Positions 42,243 to 54,034 are shown, counted from the first letter of the stretch. The stretch is DNA of 64,000 nucleotides from Cellulophaga sp. HaHa_2_95 (GCF_019278565.1 NZ_CP058988.1:744001-808000), one strand, 5' to 3'. Notes: generated from the letters alone by a model not told the origin. Made by a program: numbers and translations.

Positions 42243-43139
42243 ATGAATTATCAAGATACTAAATTCAATTATAAAATACTCCTTGCGGCACTAATTGCTG
42301 TTGTGATTGGTATTCTAATTGCATTTTACTATAGTTATGCTCAATCTCAAAATAAAATTGATTATTTAGAGGATGAGAAAGCTATATTGGTTAAAGATTT
42401 AACCATGATGAAAGCAGAGGTTTCCAGGCTTTCTACTTCCAATGAAGTGAATGAAATAGAGATGCAGCATGCACAATACCGCATTGATCAGCTTTTGGAT
42501 TCTGTAGGGGTTTTAAATTTTGATATTGCAAAACTTCGCGAATACCGCAAAGAACTTCGTAGGATGGAGTTAATGCATGATACGCTTAGGCTTAGAAACA
42601 ATTCTTTACGTTATAACAATTCTATCTTGTCTCAAAAATATAATGAGACAAAAACTAAGATGGAGATTTTAGAAAATAGAACCGGAAAGTTAGAAGAAGC
42701 AGAAGCCACTTTACTCAAACAAAATAAAATTATTAGTGAGAAACTAAAAATTAAAAGCTATCTAAGGCTGCAAGGGCCAGAAGGTACTGGATACAGAATT
42801 CGTGGAGGTGATCCAATACAGACCAATAAAGCATCTACGATTTCAAGGCTGAGAGGATGTGTGGCTGTTGCGGCAGATATTGATGTGGTTCATGAAGAAA
42901 AGATTATCTATTTGCAATTTTTAGATCCACAGAAAAAAGTTATTTCTCATAATGCTTCTACTATAAATGTAAATGGTAATACCTATAGTAAGAAAGTAGA
43001 ATTTATTTTTGAAGGTTCTCGAGAGGATATTTGTGATGCCATAAGTGTACCTGAAGGTTCCTTAGAGCAGGGGACTTATACCTTAAATGTATTTGAAAAC
43101 GAAAAATTGCTTACTTCAACTGAATTTCAGTTAAAATAA
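42243..43139 (+). CDS. Membrane-anchored coiled-coil protein
   Basis: A 298-residue protein with one N-terminal membrane helix (YKILLAALIAVVIGILIAFYYS shortened: about residues 10-32) and no cleavage site. A coiled coil follows from about 35 to 165, with heptads such as YLEDEKAILVKDLTMMKAEV. A compact C-terminal beta domain covers about 170-298, with RLRGCVAVAADIDVVHEEKI and GTYTLNVFENEKLL. The architecture suggests a periplasmic scaffold. It is a conserved flavobacterial hypothetical with no established role. The gene precedes glyS by 37 nt. Confidence 0.8.
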   Translation: MNYQDTKFNYKILLAALIAVVIGILIAFYYSYAQSQNKIDYLEDEKAILVKDLTMMKAEVSRLSTSNEVNEIEMQHAQYRIDQLLDSVGVLNFDIAKLREYRKELRRMELMHDTLRLRNNSLRYNNSILSQKYNETKTKMEILENRTGKLEEAEATLLKQNKIISEKLKIKSYLRLQGPEGTGYRIRGGDPIQTNKASTISRLRGCVAVAADIDVVHEEKIIYLQFLDPQKKVISHNASTINVNGNTYSKKVEFIFEGSREDICDAISVPEGSLEQGTYTLNVFENEKLLTSTEFQLK

Positions 43140-43164
43140 ATTATTCGTTTTTAGGGTAATATTC

Positions 43165-43172
43165 TATTTTTG
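43165..43172 (+). promoter_or_regulatory. -7 element immediately before glyS
   Basis: TATTTTTG is a full TAnnTTTG match ending 4 nt before the glyS ATG. Bacteroidota transcripts start about 4 nt after this element, so the mRNA would begin at or next to the ATG. Confidence 0.45.
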
Positions 43173-43176
43173 CCGC

Positions 43177-44721
43177 ATGGCAAATCAAGAAGACAAATTT
43201 AAAAAAGTAATATCGCATGCTAAGGAGTATGGATATGTTTTTCAATCTAGTGAAATTTACGATGGTTTAAGTGCGGTTTATGACTATGCTCAAAACGGTG
43301 CGGAACTAAAAAAGAACATTCGAGAATATTGGTGGAAAGCCATGGTTCAAATGAATGATAATATTGTAGGGCTAGATTCTGCTATTTTCATGCATCCAAC
43401 GGTTTGGAAAGCTTCAGGTCACGTAGATGCCTTCAATGATCCATTGATAGATAATAAAGATTCTAAAAAGAGATATCGTGCTGATGTTTTAGTAGAGGAT
43501 TATACGGCTAAGATTGAAGCTAAAATAGATAAGGAAGTAGCTAAAGCAGCAAAACGCTTTGGAGATACTTTTGATAAAGATCAATTTCTAGCCACAAATC
43601 AACGTGTCGTAGATTATCAAGAAAAGATAAATACCATATTAAAACGTTTAGGGAAATCATTAGAAAATGAAGATTTAGTAGATGTTCGTAATCTTATTGA
43701 TGAGTTAGATATTGTTTGTCCTATCTCTGGTTCAAAGAACTGGACAGATGTAAAGCAGTTTAACTTAATGTTTGGCACCAAATTAGGGGCATCTGCAGAT
43801 AGTGCTATGGACTTATACTTAAGGCCAGAAACAGCACAAGGTATTTTTGTGAACTTTTTAAACGTTCAGAAAACAGGACGTATGAAAATTCCTTTCGGAA
43901 TTGCGCAAGTGGGTAAAGCTTTTCGTAATGAAATTGTAGCGCGGCAGTTTATTTTTCGCCAACGCGAGTTTGAGCAAATGGAAATGCAATTTTTTATTCA
44001 ACCAGGTACGCAACAAGAATGGTATGAAAAGTGGAAAGAAAACCGTATGAAATGGCACCTTTCTTTGGGTATGGGGCAAGATAATTACCGTTTTCATGAT
44101 CATGAAAAATTAGCACACTACGCGGATGCGGCTGCAGATATCGAATTTAAATTTCCATTTGGATTTAAAGAATTAGAAGGGATTCATTCAAGAACTGATT
44201 TTGATTTATCACAGCACGAGAAATTCTCTGGTAAGAAATTGCAGTACTTTGATAACGACTTAAAAAAGAACTACGTTCCTTACGTGGTAGAAACTTCTAT
44301 TGGTTTAGACCGTATGTTCTTAGCTGTTTTCTCTAATTCTCTAGAAGAAGAAGAATTAGAAAACGGAACAACAAGAACCGTATTGAAACTTCCTGCAGTA
44401 TTAGCACCAACAAAAGCGGCGGTATTTCCTTTGTTGAAAAAAGACGGACTCCCTGAATTAGCTCATGAAATTATTGATGAATTAAAGTGGGAATTTAATG
44501 TTTTTTATGATGAAAAAGATGCCGTTGGAAAACGTTATAGAAGACAAGATGCTAATGGAACACCATTTTGCATTACAGTAGATCACCAATCTTTAGAAGA
44601 CAAAACAGTTACCATTCGCCATAGAGACACTATGGAGCAAGAAAGAGTGGCTATTGAGGATTTAAAAACCATCATAGGCAAAGCAGTTGCTATGAAAGAA
44701 TGGTTAATGAAAATGCAATAG
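43177..44721 (+). CDS. glyS: Glycyl-tRNA synthetase, dimeric (alpha2) class II type
   Basis: Charges tRNA-Gly; cytosolic. At 514 residues it is the single-chain eukaryote/Gram-positive-like form, not the alpha2beta2 form. Class II motif 1 spans the region around MDLYLRPETAQGIFVNFLN. Motif 2 is FRNEIVARQFIFRQREFEQMEMQ, given here as FRNEI...RQREF, and motif 3 is VPYVVETSIGLDRMFLA. The C-terminal anticodon-binding domain has LAPTKAAVFPLLKKDGLP and RHRDTMEQERV. The start is the ATG of MANQEDKFKKVISHAKEYGY. A -7 promoter element lies only 4 nt upstream, hinting at leaderless expression. A hairpin terminator follows. Confidence 0.96.
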   Translation: MANQEDKFKKVISHAKEYGYVFQSSEIYDGLSAVYDYAQNGAELKKNIREYWWKAMVQMNDNIVGLDSAIFMHPTVWKASGHVDAFNDPLIDNKDSKKRYRADVLVEDYTAKIEAKIDKEVAKAAKRFGDTFDKDQFLATNQRVVDYQEKINTILKRLGKSLENEDLVDVRNLIDELDIVCPISGSKNWTDVKQFNLMFGTKLGASADSAMDLYLRPETAQGIFVNFLNVQKTGRMKIPFGIAQVGKAFRNEIVARQFIFRQREFEQMEMQFFIQPGTQQEWYEKWKENRMKWHLSLGMGQDNYRFHDHEKLAHYADAAADIEFKFPFGFKELEGIHSRTDFDLSQHEKFSGKKLQYFDNDLKKNYVPYVVETSIGLDRMFLAVFSNSLEEEELENGTTRTVLKLPAVLAPTKAAVFPLLKKDGLPELAHEIIDELKWEFNVFYDEKDAVGKRYRRQDANGTPFCITVDHQSLEDKTVTIRHRDTMEQERVAIEDLKTIIGKAVAMKEWLMKMQ

Positions 44722-44741
44722 GTATTTTTTAATAATATTTT

Positions 44742-44777
44742 AAGGGCTTGGAATTAAAATTCTAAGCCCTTTTTTTG
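44742..44777 (+). terminator. Terminator of glyS
   Basis: AAGGGCTTGGAATT (44742-44755) pairs with AATTCTAAGCCCTT (44758-44771, one mismatch/wobble) and is followed by a T run. Confidence 0.85.
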
Positions 44778-44874
44778 TGCTTAAGCAATTCGTTGCAATC
44801 CGGTAATCGATTTTATAAGACATGACATGATAATTTTTTGTATTTTCATTGAGAATCAGAAACTTAATTGCAAT

Positions 44875-44911
44875 ATAGTTTTTATCTATTAAAAAGATAT
44901 ATTCAATAGAT
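44875..44911 (+). promoter_or_regulatory. OxyR-like operator upstream of katG
   Basis: ATAG (44875-44878), 7 nt, CTAT (44886-44889), 7 nt, ATAT (44897-44900), 7 nt, AGAT (44908-44911). The left half fits the OxyR consensus ATAGnTnnnAnCTAT at every fixed position. The right half keeps the spacing but matches only partly. A weak -7 element TAGCTTTA (44927-44934) lies 16 nt downstream, so the site covers the -33 region, as expected for an activator. Confidence 0.55.
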
Positions 44912-44913
44912 AA

Positions 44914-47202
<2,289 letters not shown>

Positions 47203-47224
47203 TAAAGTAGTAAACTTGATATAC

Positions 47225-47257
47225 AAGGTGGTCTAGAAATAGACCACCTTTTTTTAT
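47225..47257. terminator. Bidirectional terminator between katG and a lipoprotein gene
   Basis: AAGGTGGTCTA (47225-47235), loop GAAA, TAGACCACCTT (47240-47250), then a T run. Perfect 11-bp stem. Confidence 0.88.
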
Positions 47258-47643
47258 TGTGATATAGTGTAAATGATACTGTCAAGTGTAATAGATTCAA
47301 TTTTAGCTAGATCAAATGAATCTTCGGAATCAAATGATAAAGTGCAACTGGAATTTGCGTCAATCTCGTAGCATGGTGTAGATTCTGTAGAAAGCAGTGT
47401 AGTAGTGAGACTGTCTGCGGTTGTAGTGATACTATAGAATCCAGTAATGTCTGAGTTGTTGGGGTTTGTGAAATTTATTTCATAGCGAAGTCTGAAAGTG
47501 TCATTTCCAGTATCTAGAATAAACTCAAAATACACAACATCAATAATGACGTTTTTCAAAATTATAGGCTCTTCAGAATCATCACTTGTGCATCCATAAA
47601 TAAAGAAAAGCCCTATAAGTAAATAAAAATTTTTTTTGATCAT
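47254..47643 (-). CDS. Small lipoprotein of unknown function
   Basis: A 129-residue predicted lipoprotein; the signal peptide ends at FIYGC and the mature part begins TSDDSEEP. The rest alternates beta-strands and polar turns (VVYFEFILDTGNDTFRLRYE, DITGFYSITTTADSLTTT), with a short disulfide candidate at CYEIDANSSC. No known family is recognised. It lies convergent to katG behind a shared terminator, and 184 bp from the OmpA-type gene on the same strand. Peptidoglycan or outer-membrane association is a guess. Confidence 0.65.
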   Translation of the reverse strand: MIKKNFYLLIGLFFIYGCTSDDSEEPIILKNVIIDVVYFEFILDTGNDTFRLRYEINFTNPNNSDITGFYSITTTADSLTTTLLSTESTPCYEIDANSSCTLSFDSEDSFDLAKIESITLDSIIYTISQ

Positions 47644-47827
47644 GAGAGGTAGCGATTAGATTAAAATTAGGTAATCTAATGTATTCTATTTTTTGATTCA
47701 TCAGAAAAAAAAATACACGCTCAAGAGAAAAATTATGCAATTAAAATATTGCAAATTAGGGGGTAATAAATGCACATATTTTTTGTGATATATGCCAGGT
47801 TAATTAATGAGTTAGTAGTGATTTTTA

Positions 47828-48871
47828 TTAGTGTATTTTAACCAATTCTACGCGCCTGTTTTTTGCTTTGCTTTCTTCGGAATTATTAGGTAAAAGTGGG
47901 TTGCTAGCACCAAAACCTTTTGCTTGTAAGCGGTGAATAGCAATACCTTTAGCTGCTAGGGCATACATGACAGTGTTTGCCCTGTCCATCGATAGTTGTT
48001 TGTTTCTTTCCACATCTCCGCTAGAATCAGTATGCCCTTCAATAGATATCTTTAAACTATCGTTTTCATTTAATAAGGTGAATATTTCAGCAACCAATTT
48101 TTCGCCATCTGGTTTTAAAGTTGCTTTATCCGTATCAAAATTGATGTTTAGAATGGCTTTTCCTATTTTATCAATGTCAGATTTCATTTCAAGGGCAGTT
48201 GGGGCTTTTATGGTTTGATTAAAACCTTCTAGTTCCACAACGCCAATTTCAGCGCGGGCAGAATTACTCCATACCTGAAAAATTATTTTTCCGTTTAAGT
48301 GATTCAGCACATAGTGTCTTACTTGTGAACTATTATAGGGGTCTCCCTGAATATAGTTGAAAACCGTCTTATCATCTTCTTTGTTTAGGTTTTCTATTTG
48401 CGCTCGAGGAATTTGACCTTTAAATATTAAGTGTGCCCCAATACTTGTTAAATACTGCTCTATACTTTGGTCGAATTTGTATTGTTTAAATTCGGAATTA
48501 GGATCAGTCATGGCAATGTCCAGTTCTGCTTTTTTTCCTTCGGCATTGAAAAAATTTGTGCCCGTATAAGTTATTAATTTGTTGAAATCAGAATATTTAG
48601 TCATTCCATTTTCTGCCTTTTCGTGAATACCCTCTTTTCTAATTATAAACCCTTCGGGAGCAGATAGGTACGGGAAATTTCCAATGTCCACTTTAGAAAG
48701 TGGAATCGTAGACCAGTCAAAATCTTTAAACGCTGCTTGTGTCTTATTTATTTCTACAGTTTGTGTTGTAGGCGCTTCCATTTGTGCTTCTGCTTCTTTC
48801 TCTGCTTTCTTGTCGCTTTTGCAAGACAGTAGGACAAGATTTATAGCTGCTATAAATAATAGTTTTCTCAT
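47828..48871 (-). CDS. OmpA-family lipoprotein
   Basis: A 347-residue lipoprotein (lipobox VLLSC, Cys17) linking the outer membrane to peptidoglycan. After a charged linker rich in Lys/Glu, residues 45-215 form a domain without a recognised family. The C-terminal OmpA domain (about 235-347) begins LNINFDTDKATLKPDGEKL. It contains the peptidoglycan-binding ISIEGHTDSSGD...NKQLSMDRA region, followed by LQAKGFGASNPLLPN and KAKNRRVEL. The Asp and Arg that hold the meso-diaminopimelate moiety are therefore present. It is probably monocistronic. Confidence 0.9.
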   Translation of the reverse strand: MRKLLFIAAINLVLLSCKSDKKAEKEAEAQMEAPTTQTVEINKTQAAFKDFDWSTIPLSKVDIGNFPYLSAPEGFIIRKEGIHEKAENGMTKYSDFNKLITYTGTNFFNAEGKKAELDIAMTDPNSEFKQYKFDQSIEQYLTSIGAHLIFKGQIPRAQIENLNKEDDKTVFNYIQGDPYNSSQVRHYVLNHLNGKIIFQVWSNSARAEIGVVELEGFNQTIKAPTALEMKSDIDKIGKAILNINFDTDKATLKPDGEKLVAEIFTLLNENDSLKISIEGHTDSSGDVERNKQLSMDRANTVMYALAAKGIAIHRLQAKGFGASNPLLPNNSEESKAKNRRVELVKIH

Positions 48872-49004
48872 CAGTGTTCCAAGTTATAATTATGTGCTAA
48901 AATTATTTTTTTAGGGATTCATAAACTCGATGAAAAGTTACATACTTAGTGAGTAAGTAAAAGGTTAAGAAATTTTAAAGTTTGGGTTGTGAATTCGTAA
49001 GATT

Positions 49005-49523
49005 TTAAAATCGAAATCCTACAGAAAGTCCAACTCTGTACATAAAAGTGTTTTGATATTCTTGAGGGTTCACATTCCGACCTAAACCACCATTGAACTC
49101 TAGCGTAAACTTTTGACTATGGGTTGCAAATTTGTGGCCTATACCTATACCGATTGCGGTAGTGTTGTATCTATTGTTTAGAGTGCTACTCGTAAATTCA
49201 GGGTCATCAATTTCTCCAGAATAATACAATCCAAATGCTTCAGCAAAGAAGCCACTACGTGGTGCATAACCAAAATAGGCTCTAAAATTAGGACCTATTC
49301 CAAAGTTTCCATTGTAATTCAATGGTGTATTATCAAAATACAAGGTACCACCAATACTGGTATCTTCGTTTAAATAGTATTCATAACTACCTTCTACCGT
49401 GGTGGAGGCTAAAAACAATCCAATATTGAATTTCAATTCATGGTTTTGATTGTAGGTCCTGTAAGCTTGTGCGGAAACCAACCCGCTACTTAAAACAAGC
49501 AGTGCTAATAGTATTTTTTTCAT
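49005..49523 (-). CDS. Small outer-membrane beta-barrel protein
   Basis: A 172-residue protein with signal peptide MKKILLALLVLSSGLVSAQ and a barrel of about eight amphipathic strands. Strand-like segments include GSYEYYLNEDTSIGGTLYF, PNFRAYFGYAPRSGFFAEAF and TAIGIGIGHKFATHSQKFTL, ending with the aromatic residue in GLSVGFRF. It resembles the DUF3575/OmpW-like small barrels of flavobacteria. No ligand or enzyme function can be assigned. It is divergent from xth. Confidence 0.75.
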   Translation of the reverse strand: MKKILLALLVLSSGLVSAQAYRTYNQNHELKFNIGLFLASTTVEGSYEYYLNEDTSIGGTLYFDNTPLNYNGNFGIGPNFRAYFGYAPRSGFFAEAFGLYYSGEIDDPEFTSSTLNNRYNTTAIGIGIGHKFATHSQKFTLEFNGGLGRNVNPQEYQNTFMYRVGLSVGFRF

Positions 49524-49589
49524 TTAAATAGTATTTGAGGACTAAAAAATCAATTAGCATACCAAAAATTAAAACCTTGAAAATATATG

Positions 49590-49603
49590 GCCTTTTAAAA
49601 GGC
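49590..49603. promoter_or_regulatory. 14-bp palindrome between divergent genes
   Basis: GCCTTTTAAAAGGC is a perfect palindrome between the barrel-protein gene (-) and xth (+). It is a possible operator for either gene. Confidence 0.3.
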
Positions 49604-49693
49604 TTCAAGCTTGCTTGTTATGTAGAACATTATGTATTTTCGGCAATCAATAAGATTCATAAAATAAATCCTTCAGGAGAAAAATAGCTACAA

Positions 49694-50455
49694 ATGAAAA
49701 TTGTTTCGTACAACGTAAATGGAATTAGAGCAGCAATAAATAAAGGTTTTATAGATTGGTTAAAAGTCGTAAATCCAGATGTGGTTTGTTTGCAGGAGAT
49801 TAAAGCAATGGAGGAACAATTAGATCTAAGCTTGTTTGAAGACGCGGGATATTCTTATAATTATTGGTATAGCGCACAGAAGAAAGGCTATAGTGGGGTT
49901 GCTATTTTATCTAAAACAAAGCCCAATAATGTGGTGTACGGTACAGGTATAGATTATATGGATTTTGAAGGGCGAAATATTCGCGCCGACTATGATGACG
50001 TTTCTGTTATGAGCATGTATTTACCTTCTGGAACCAATATGGATCGCTTGGATTTTAAACTAAAATACATGGCCGATTTTCAGGAGTACGTTACAAAATT
50101 AAAGGAGGAGCATTCTAATTTAATAATTCTTGGCGACTATAATATTTGCCACGAAGCCATAGATATTCATAACCCTGTGGGCTTAAAAAACACTTCTGGT
50201 TTCTTGCCTGTAGAGCGAGAATGGATAGGAGCTTTTATGAATAGTGGTTTTATTGATAGTTTCCGGTATTTTAATGATGAGCCAGATAATTATACGTGGT
50301 GGAGTTATAGGGCAAATGCTAGAAACAATAATAAGGGATGGCGTTTAGATTATGCTCTAGTGAGCCAGCCTTTGGAGGAGCGTTTAAAGAGGGCTGTAAT
50401 TTTAGCAGATGCTAGGCATAGTGATCATTGTCCGATTTTGGTTGAATTGAGTTAA
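49694..50455 (+). CDS. xth: Exodeoxyribonuclease III (AP endonuclease)
   Basis: Cuts DNA at abasic sites and removes 3' blocking groups in base excision repair; cytosolic, 253 residues. Catalytic motifs of the EEP fold are complete: MKIVSYNVNGIRAA (Asn), VVCLQEIKA (metal Glu), MYLPSGTN, LIILGDYNICHEAIDIHNP (Asp/Asn), WWSYRANARNNNKGWRLDY, and the final ADARHSDHCPILVE with the Asp-His pair. It is distinct from the secreted EEP protein near 28.5 kb, which has a signal peptide. Being close to katG may be chance. Confidence 0.95.
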   Translation: MKIVSYNVNGIRAAINKGFIDWLKVVNPDVVCLQEIKAMEEQLDLSLFEDAGYSYNYWYSAQKKGYSGVAILSKTKPNNVVYGTGIDYMDFEGRNIRADYDDVSVMSMYLPSGTNMDRLDFKLKYMADFQEYVTKLKEEHSNLIILGDYNICHEAIDIHNPVGLKNTSGFLPVEREWIGAFMNSGFIDSFRYFNDEPDNYTWWSYRANARNNNKGWRLDYALVSQPLEERLKRAVILADARHSDHCPILVELS

Positions 50456-50531
50456 TTTTTATTGCAATAGGAAAGAAATAGGCAGTTGATATGTGTATTT
50501 TTGGTTTTTCAATTTTTTCAACCCATTTGTT

Positions 50532-51572
50532 ATGCTTTATACTAAATTACCACATACCGATATAGAAGTTAGTAAGATTTGCTTAGGTACAATGACCTGG
50601 GGAAACCAGAATACAGAAGCTGAGGGTCATGAGCAAATGGATTATGCCGTATCTCAAGGGGTTAATTTCTTTGACACTGCAGAGTTGTATCCCATTCCTG
50701 CGCACCCAGATCGCAAATCGGCAACGGAAAAGATAATTGGTACTTGGTTTGAAAAAAATAAAAATCGCGATAAAATTATCTTAGGATCAAAAATTGCTGG
50801 GAGAGCAGAATTCACAAAATTTATACGGACTACAGGTTTTGATAGGCCATCGCTTATTGAAGCGGTAGAAGACAGTCTGGAACGTTTACAGACTGATTAT
50901 ATAGATTTGTATCAATTGCATTGGCCAGAACGAAATACCAATTATTTTGGTAAACGTGGCTACACCCATGATGCCGCAGATTTTTGGGAAGATAATTTTC
51001 ATCAAGTTCTAGAAACTTTACGTGATTTAAAACAAGAAGGGAAAATAAGAGAAATTGGTGTTTCTAATGAAACTCCTTGGGGCGCTATGCGCTATTTGGA
51101 AGAAAGTAAGGTGCATATTACTTTACCTAGAATGATCACGATTCAGAATGCATATAGTTTATTGAACAGACAATTTGAAACGGGATTGTCAGAAATAGCA
51201 CATCGTGAGAATCTTGGCCTTTTAGCATATTCTCCATTAGGATTTGGGGTTTTAAGTGGTAAATATTTAGGTGATAGACTACCAGATAATTCTCGATTAA
51301 AACTTTTTCCTAACTACAATAGATATAGTGGAAAAACGGCAATAGAAGCTACACAAAAATATTATGAGTTGGCACAAGCTAATGATTTATCTTTAGCGCA
51401 AATGTCTTTAGCTTTTGTTAATACTAGACCTTTTTTAACGAGCAATATTATTGGGGCAACGAGTATGCGTCAATTGGAAGAAAATATAGCCAGTATTAAT
51501 GTGGAGTTAAGTGCGGATGTTCTAGAAAGTATTGAGAAAATTCATAATGAGTTCCCGAACCCAGCACCTTAA
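50532..51572 (+). CDS. Aldo/keto reductase (Tas-like)
   Basis: NADP(H)-dependent oxidoreductase with a TIM barrel, 346 residues from the ATG at 50532; the earlier in-frame ATG adds a hydrophobic non-conserved leader. The catalytic tetrad is seen as Asp and Tyr in FFDTAELYPIP, Lys in ILGSKIAG and His in LYQLHWPER. The NFFGKRGY-like NYFGKRGYTHD insertion and the SNETPWG segment match the E. coli Tas subgroup. The substrate is unknown. It abuts the convergent lipoprotein hydrolase gene exactly, with no spacer. Confidence 0.92.
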   Translation: MLYTKLPHTDIEVSKICLGTMTWGNQNTEAEGHEQMDYAVSQGVNFFDTAELYPIPAHPDRKSATEKIIGTWFEKNKNRDKIILGSKIAGRAEFTKFIRTTGFDRPSLIEAVEDSLERLQTDYIDLYQLHWPERNTNYFGKRGYTHDAADFWEDNFHQVLETLRDLKQEGKIREIGVSNETPWGAMRYLEESKVHITLPRMITIQNAYSLLNRQFETGLSEIAHRENLGLLAYSPLGFGVLSGKYLGDRLPDNSRLKLFPNYNRYSGKTAIEATQKYYELAQANDLSLAQMSLAFVNTRPFLTSNIIGATSMRQLEENIASINVELSADVLESIEKIHNEFPNPAP

Positions 51573-52631
51573 TTATTTTGACTCAGTATTTGTTGTATTT
51601 ATAAAGTTGATGATGCCTCCAAAATAGTTTTTTTGATCATCATATTGAGATAGGTGGCTCCCGTTAGGACAAAATAAATAAGTGCCATTTTTTACTTCAG
51701 TAGACATCCATTCCATATGTTTAGGGTTCATAGTATCATACTTTGCGCCAATAACTAAAGTGGGTATGGTAATTTCTTTTAGTCGATTTTTAATATCCCA
51801 ATTTTTTAATGTGGCATTACCGGTGATTCCGAACTCGCTATAACCTTGCATATGCACATAGACTTGATTGTTCGCATGTTTAAATGATCGTAGAATAGCT
51901 TCAGGCCACTCATCTACAGGTATTCTTAAAACATGTTCTGTGTAGTAATGCGCAAACAATAGCTCGGAATATCTCGGATCTGTGTAGGCTTTGTTTGCTT
52001 CAAGTGCTTTTATTTCTTCAAAAACCTTGGGGTCTAGTTGCGGTCCTAGAACCTCTTGGGCATAAGCATTATATTCAGGAATACTAGACATCATGTTGGA
52101 AATAATTAAACCTTTTAGATTTTTTTGATACTTCAAAGCATATTCCATGGCTAATATTCCACCCCATGATTGCCCTAAAAGATAAAAGTTAGACGCATCT
52201 AATTTCAATGCTTTTCTTACTTGTTCTACCTCTTCTACAAAACGCGCCGTATCCCAAAGGCTTAAATCGTCTGGTTTGTCACTGTAATAAGACCCTAGTT
52301 GATCGTAATAAATATATTCTATACTTTCTTGCGGAAAATAACCATCTGCGCATTCATATATCTCATGGGTCATGCCTGGTCCGCCATGCAAGAGAAGCAC
52401 TTTCTTGGTAGGATTATGGCCCACCGTTTTTGTCCATACTTTAAAAGTACCCTTATCTGTGGTGATAGGAATCATTTTAATCCCACCTGTAAATTGATCG
52501 TCGCGTTTTTCGTAACTTAAATAATCTGTAGCCTCATTACTTCCGGATGTTATAGGTTGTTTTGTTTGCGGTGTGCAGCCTAGAATTAAGCTAAATGCTA
52601 TGAAGTAAAAAAGGGTATAGTGCGTTCTCAT
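51573..52631 (-). CDS. Proline-iminopeptidase-like alpha/beta hydrolase lipoprotein (S33 family)
   Basis: A 352-residue predicted lipoprotein (LILGC followed by TPQTK) with an S33-type alpha/beta hydrolase domain. The oxyanion motif VLLLHGGPGMTHE and the nucleophile elbow LGQSWGGILAMEYAL are typical of prolyl iminopeptidases. The acid is likely in VIGAKYDTMNP and the base is His in PNGSHLSQYDD. A periplasmic or surface aminopeptidase releasing N-terminal proline is the likely role. The gene ends directly against the aldo/keto reductase stop codon. Confidence 0.88.
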   Translation of the reverse strand: MRTHYTLFYFIAFSLILGCTPQTKQPITSGSNEATDYLSYEKRDDQFTGGIKMIPITTDKGTFKVWTKTVGHNPTKKVLLLHGGPGMTHEIYECADGYFPQESIEYIYYDQLGSYYSDKPDDLSLWDTARFVEEVEQVRKALKLDASNFYLLGQSWGGILAMEYALKYQKNLKGLIISNMMSSIPEYNAYAQEVLGPQLDPKVFEEIKALEANKAYTDPRYSELLFAHYYTEHVLRIPVDEWPEAILRSFKHANNQVYVHMQGYSEFGITGNATLKNWDIKNRLKEITIPTLVIGAKYDTMNPKHMEWMSTEVKNGTYLFCPNGSHLSQYDDQKNYFGGIINFINTTNTESK

Positions 52632-52672
52632 GGCTATCGGTTTTTATAAAGGTAGACAAAGGAGCCCATTAT

Positions 52673-54034
52673 TTATCCAAATAAATAGTTGGCTACATCT
52701 TCAATTTTTGCTACCAGTTGAATGTTTATCTGCGTATTTTTTAGACTAATTTTATTGTTCTTGGAAACGAAAATAGTATCAAATCCTAATTTTTCGGCTT
52801 CGGTAATGCGTTGTTCTACGCGTTGTACAGGGCGTATTTCGCCAGCTAATCCAACTTCTGCAGCAAAACACACTCCTTTTTCTATGGCAATATCTTCATT
52901 GCTAGAAAGTATAGCGGCAATTACAGCCAAATCAATGGCAGGATCGTCTACGGAAATACCTCCTGTTATATTTAGGAACACATCTTTTGCGGCTAATTTA
53001 AAACCAGCACGCTTTTCTAATACCGCCAAAAGCATGTTTAAACGTTTGGCATTATAACCCGTTGTAGAACGTTGAGGTGTACCGTAAACAGCAGTACTTA
53101 CCAAAGCTTGTATTTCTATCATAAGAGGGCGCATGCCTTCTACAGTAGATGCTATTGCGGTACCACTTAAGCCTTCATCATTTTTAGAAATTAAAATTTC
53201 AGACGGGTTATTCACTTCCCGCAAGCCACTGCCTTGCATTTCATAAATTCCTAGTTCAGAAGTAGAGCCAAACCTATTTTTTAAGGAGCGTAAAATCCGG
53301 TATACATAATTGCGATCGCCTTCAAATTGAAGGACACTATCTACCATGTGTTCTAAAATTTTTGGACCGGCAATAGAACCATCTTTAGTAATATGGCCAA
53401 TTAAGATCACGGGAGTATTGGTTTCTTTGGCAAATTTAATAAGCTCAGCTGTACATTCTCTAATTTGAGAAATACTTCCGGCGGCAGATTCAATATGATC
53501 AGAATGTAGCGTCTGTATGGAGTCAATTACCACAATATCTGGCTCGGTATCTTCTATTTGCTTAAAGATATTTTGAGTTTTTGTTTCTGTAAGAATAAAA
53601 CAGGTATCGCTGTTCGGGTGAATACGGTCTGCACGCATTTTTATTTGCTTCTGACTCTCCTCTCCAGATACGTACAGCGTTTTGTAAGGTAGTTTTAAGG
53701 CAATTTGAAGTAGCAGTGTACTCTTTCCTATTCCAGGTTCACCTCCTAAAAGGGTCAAAGAGCCAGGTACAAGACCGCCACCTAAAACACGATTAAATTC
53801 TAGATCAAATGTATTTAATCGTAATTCTTTCTCCGTACTAATTTCATTAACTCGTAATGGTTTTGAAACTTTCTTAGCAGTATTTGTCGGAGTCTTCCAG
53901 CTAGATTTTTCTTCTTTTTGGATAACTTCTTCAACAACGGTATTCCATTCTTTACAAGCAGTACATTGTCCTACCCATTTAGCATATTGAGTGCCACAAT
54001 TCTGACAAAAAAAAGCTGTTTTCGTTTTAGCCAT
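52673..54034 (-). CDS. radA: DNA repair protein RadA
   Basis: RecA-like ATPase that promotes branch migration in recombination; 453 residues. The N-terminal zinc finger is FFCQNCGTQYAKWVGQCTAC. The Walker A motif is GGEPGIGKSTLLLQ, Walker B is DIVVIDSIQTL, and the RadA-specific LKNRFGS motif follows near residue 255. The C-terminal Lon-protease-like domain has AAILSSNEDIAIEKGVCFAAEVGLAGEIRPV, given here as its GEVGLAGEIR-type core. All domains are intact. The upstream gap carries the terminator of the DUF2752 gene. Confidence 0.96.
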   Translation of the reverse strand: MAKTKTAFFCQNCGTQYAKWVGQCTACKEWNTVVEEVIQKEEKSSWKTPTNTAKKVSKPLRVNEISTEKELRLNTFDLEFNRVLGGGLVPGSLTLLGGEPGIGKSTLLLQIALKLPYKTLYVSGEESQKQIKMRADRIHPNSDTCFILTETKTQNIFKQIEDTEPDIVVIDSIQTLHSDHIESAAGSISQIRECTAELIKFAKETNTPVILIGHITKDGSIAGPKILEHMVDSVLQFEGDRNYVYRILRSLKNRFGSTSELGIYEMQGSGLREVNNPSEILISKNDEGLSGTAIASTVEGMRPLMIEIQALVSTAVYGTPQRSTTGYNAKRLNMLLAVLEKRAGFKLAAKDVFLNITGGISVDDPAIDLAVIAAILSSNEDIAIEKGVCFAAEVGLAGEIRPVQRVEQRITEAEKLGFDTIFVSKNNKISLKNTQINIQLVAKIEDVANYLFG

